From the NCBI GenBank assembly GCA_016182435.1, contig JACPGN010000122.1:1-5402 (forward strand): a stretch of DNA of 5,402 nucleotides. Direction: 5' to 3'. This DNA is from Lentisphaerota bacterium. GTDB taxonomy: Bacteria; Verrucomicrobiota; Kiritimatiellia; JAAZAB01. The notes below the pieces were generated by a model, which saw nothing but the letters and a program-made list of their open reading frames with translations, made no database searches and was not told the DNA's origin. Numbering within the stretch: position 1 is the first letter of the stretch; each line of letters opens with the position of its first letter. This document shows, piece after piece, positions 4,376 through 5,402 of the stretch. The translations under genes were made by a program, and so were the position numbers.

Positions 4376-5402
4376 TCCGAGTAGTTACATGTTTTCCATG
4401 TTTCTGCTGGTACGCCACAATGTTGTCCAGGTCTTTGTCGCCGCGGCCGGATAGATTGATAACTACCAGCGCCCGGCGTCCCAGCGCGCGGGCGCGTTTT
4501 TTAGCCTCGGCCAGGGCGTGGCTCGGCTCCAGCGCCGGCAGAATGCCTTCCAAACGGGTGAGGTCGTCGAAGGCCCTTAACGCCGCGGCATCGGTTACGG
4601 AGCAATATTCCACGCGGCCGCTGTCGGCCCAGTAGGCGTGTTCCGGGCCGACCCCAGGGTAATCCAGCCCGGCGCTGATCGAGTGGGCGTTCTGCACCTG
4701 GCCGTCGTCATCCTGGAGCAGGTAACTTTTGGCGCCGTGCAGGATGCCGATGCGTCCGGCCCCGATGCTGGCGGCATGCTTGCCCGTGCGCAGGCCAAAC
4801 CCCGCGGCTTCAACGCCGACCAATCGAACTTGGACATCCTTCAGGAAAGCCGAAAAAATGCCTGCGGCGTTGCTGCCGCCGCCCACGCAGGCGATGATCA
4901 TATTCGGCAAGCGCCCGGTTTTTTTAAGGATCTGCGCGCGCGTTTCCGCGCCGATCACACTTTGGAAAGTCCGGACCATGCTGGGGTAGGGATGCGGGCC
5001 GGCCACGGAGCCGATGACGTAGAAGGTGTCATCCACCCGCGCTACCCAGGCGCGCATGGCCTCGCTCATGGCGTCCTTGAGCGTCGCCGTGCCGCTGGTT
5101 ACCGGATGAACGGTGGCGCCGAGGAACTGCATACGTTGCACGTTGGGCGCTTGGCGGCGAATATCCTCGGTGCCCATGAAGATTTCGCATTCCATGCCGA
5201 AGAGCGCCGCCGCCGTGGCCGTGGCCACGCCATGCTGGCCGGCGCCGGTTTCGGCCATGAGCCGCTTCTTGCCCATGCGCTGCGCCAGCAGGGCCTGGCC
5301 GATGGTGTTGTTGATCTTGTGCGCGCCGGTATGGTTCAGGTCTTCGCGCTTCAGGTAAAGGCGCGCGCCGCCGTAGGCCCTGGTCAGGCGTTCGGCAAAA
5401 TA
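4359..5402 (-). CDS. trpB: Tryptophan synthase beta subunit (N-terminus beyond right edge)
   Basis: Condenses indole with L-serine to L-tryptophan using pyridoxal phosphate (PLP), as partner of TrpA. The frame stays open to the window edge; 347 residues are visible. Aligned by motif to the Salmonella enzyme (about 397 residues), about 58 N-terminal residues are missing. Key residues are present: the PLP lysine in HTGAHKINN (visible residue 29, equivalent to Lys87), the catalytic Glu in AETGAGQHG (51, Glu109), the phosphate-binding GGGSN loop (174-178), Asp in SAGLDYP (247, Asp305), Glu in PALEPSHA (292, Glu350) and Ser in NLSGRGDKD (318, Ser377). An internal ATG at 5276 lies after the PLP lysine and is not the start. 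The last residues, NHGLH, and the TGA stop at 4361-4359 lie inside the adjacent palindromic repeat, so the natural C-terminus has been replaced by repeat-encoded residues; this tail lies after the conserved core and should not affect catalysis. It is co-transcribed with trpA. Confidence 0.97.
   Translation of the reverse strand, partial: YFAERLTRAYGGARLYLKREDLNHTGAHKINNTIGQALLAQRMGKKRLMAETGAGQHGVATATAAALFGMECEIFMGTEDIRRQAPNVQRMQFLGATVHPVTSGTATLKDAMSEAMRAWVARVDDTFYVIGSVAGPHPYPSMVRTFQSVIGAETRAQILKKTGRLPNMIIACVGGGSNAAGIFSAFLKDVQVRLVGVEAAGFGLRTGKHAASIGAGRIGILHGAKSYLLQDDDGQVQNAHSISAGLDYPGVGPEHAYWADSGRVEYCSVTDAAALRAFDDLTRLEGILPALEPSHALAEAKKRARALGRRALVVINLSGRGDKDLDNIVAYQQKHGKHVTTRNHGLH

Noticed and set aside
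4189..4635. Plus-strand open frame of 148 codons crossing the trpB-trpA gap
   Set aside because: It runs through the CACGGAT repeat (reading TTDATDSTD) and antisense to trpB, with no recognisable protein features.

Overview
The window looks like chromosomal DNA from an uncultured or little-studied bacterium, most plausibly of the Planctomycetota-Verrucomicrobiota-Kiritimatiellota-Lentisphaerota (PVC) group. This assignment is inference. It rests on a secreted protein rich in DxDxDGxxD calcium repeats, a large lipoprotein with a glycosidase-like core, and intergenic repeats built from CACGGATNN units, all of which I associate with these phyla. Every gene I can support lies on the minus strand, so transcription runs from high to low coordinates.

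Right half (about 3433-5402): tryptophan synthase. The beta-subunit gene trpB enters from beyond the right edge (N-terminus missing) and is followed by a complete trpA. These two genes are normally adjacent or overlapping, but here 143 bases separate them. A roughly 100-bp palindromic interspersed repeat fills most of that gap and supplies the last codons and the stop of trpB. Together the products would make tryptophan from indole-3-glycerol phosphate and serine.

Middle (3138-3432): a non-coding stretch downstream of trpA. It holds a perfect tandem array of the 8-mer TTGCCTGG (7.5 copies) and two hairpins followed by T-runs on the minus strand. The second hairpin is a strong candidate intrinsic terminator separating the trp genes from the next transcription unit.

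Left half (1-3137): an apparent envelope or secretion operon of lower GC content. It contains a Sec-exported thrombospondin-type-3-repeat protein, a 600-residue lipoprotein with a probable glycoside-hydrolase-like barrel, and a third gene that starts with a good ribosome binding site and a signal-peptide-like sequence but stops after 18 codons. Beyond it, at the left edge, a new reading frame starts behind a strong ribosome binding site enclosed in a two-part inverted repeat. Its basic N-terminus and this arrangement suggest the left end of an insertion sequence that interrupted the third gene.

I found no CRISPR array, tRNA, rRNA or recognisable defence system. The most unusual items are the repeat inside trpBA, the possible insertion-sequence truncation with a start-sequestering hairpin, and the poorly characterised exported gene pair.
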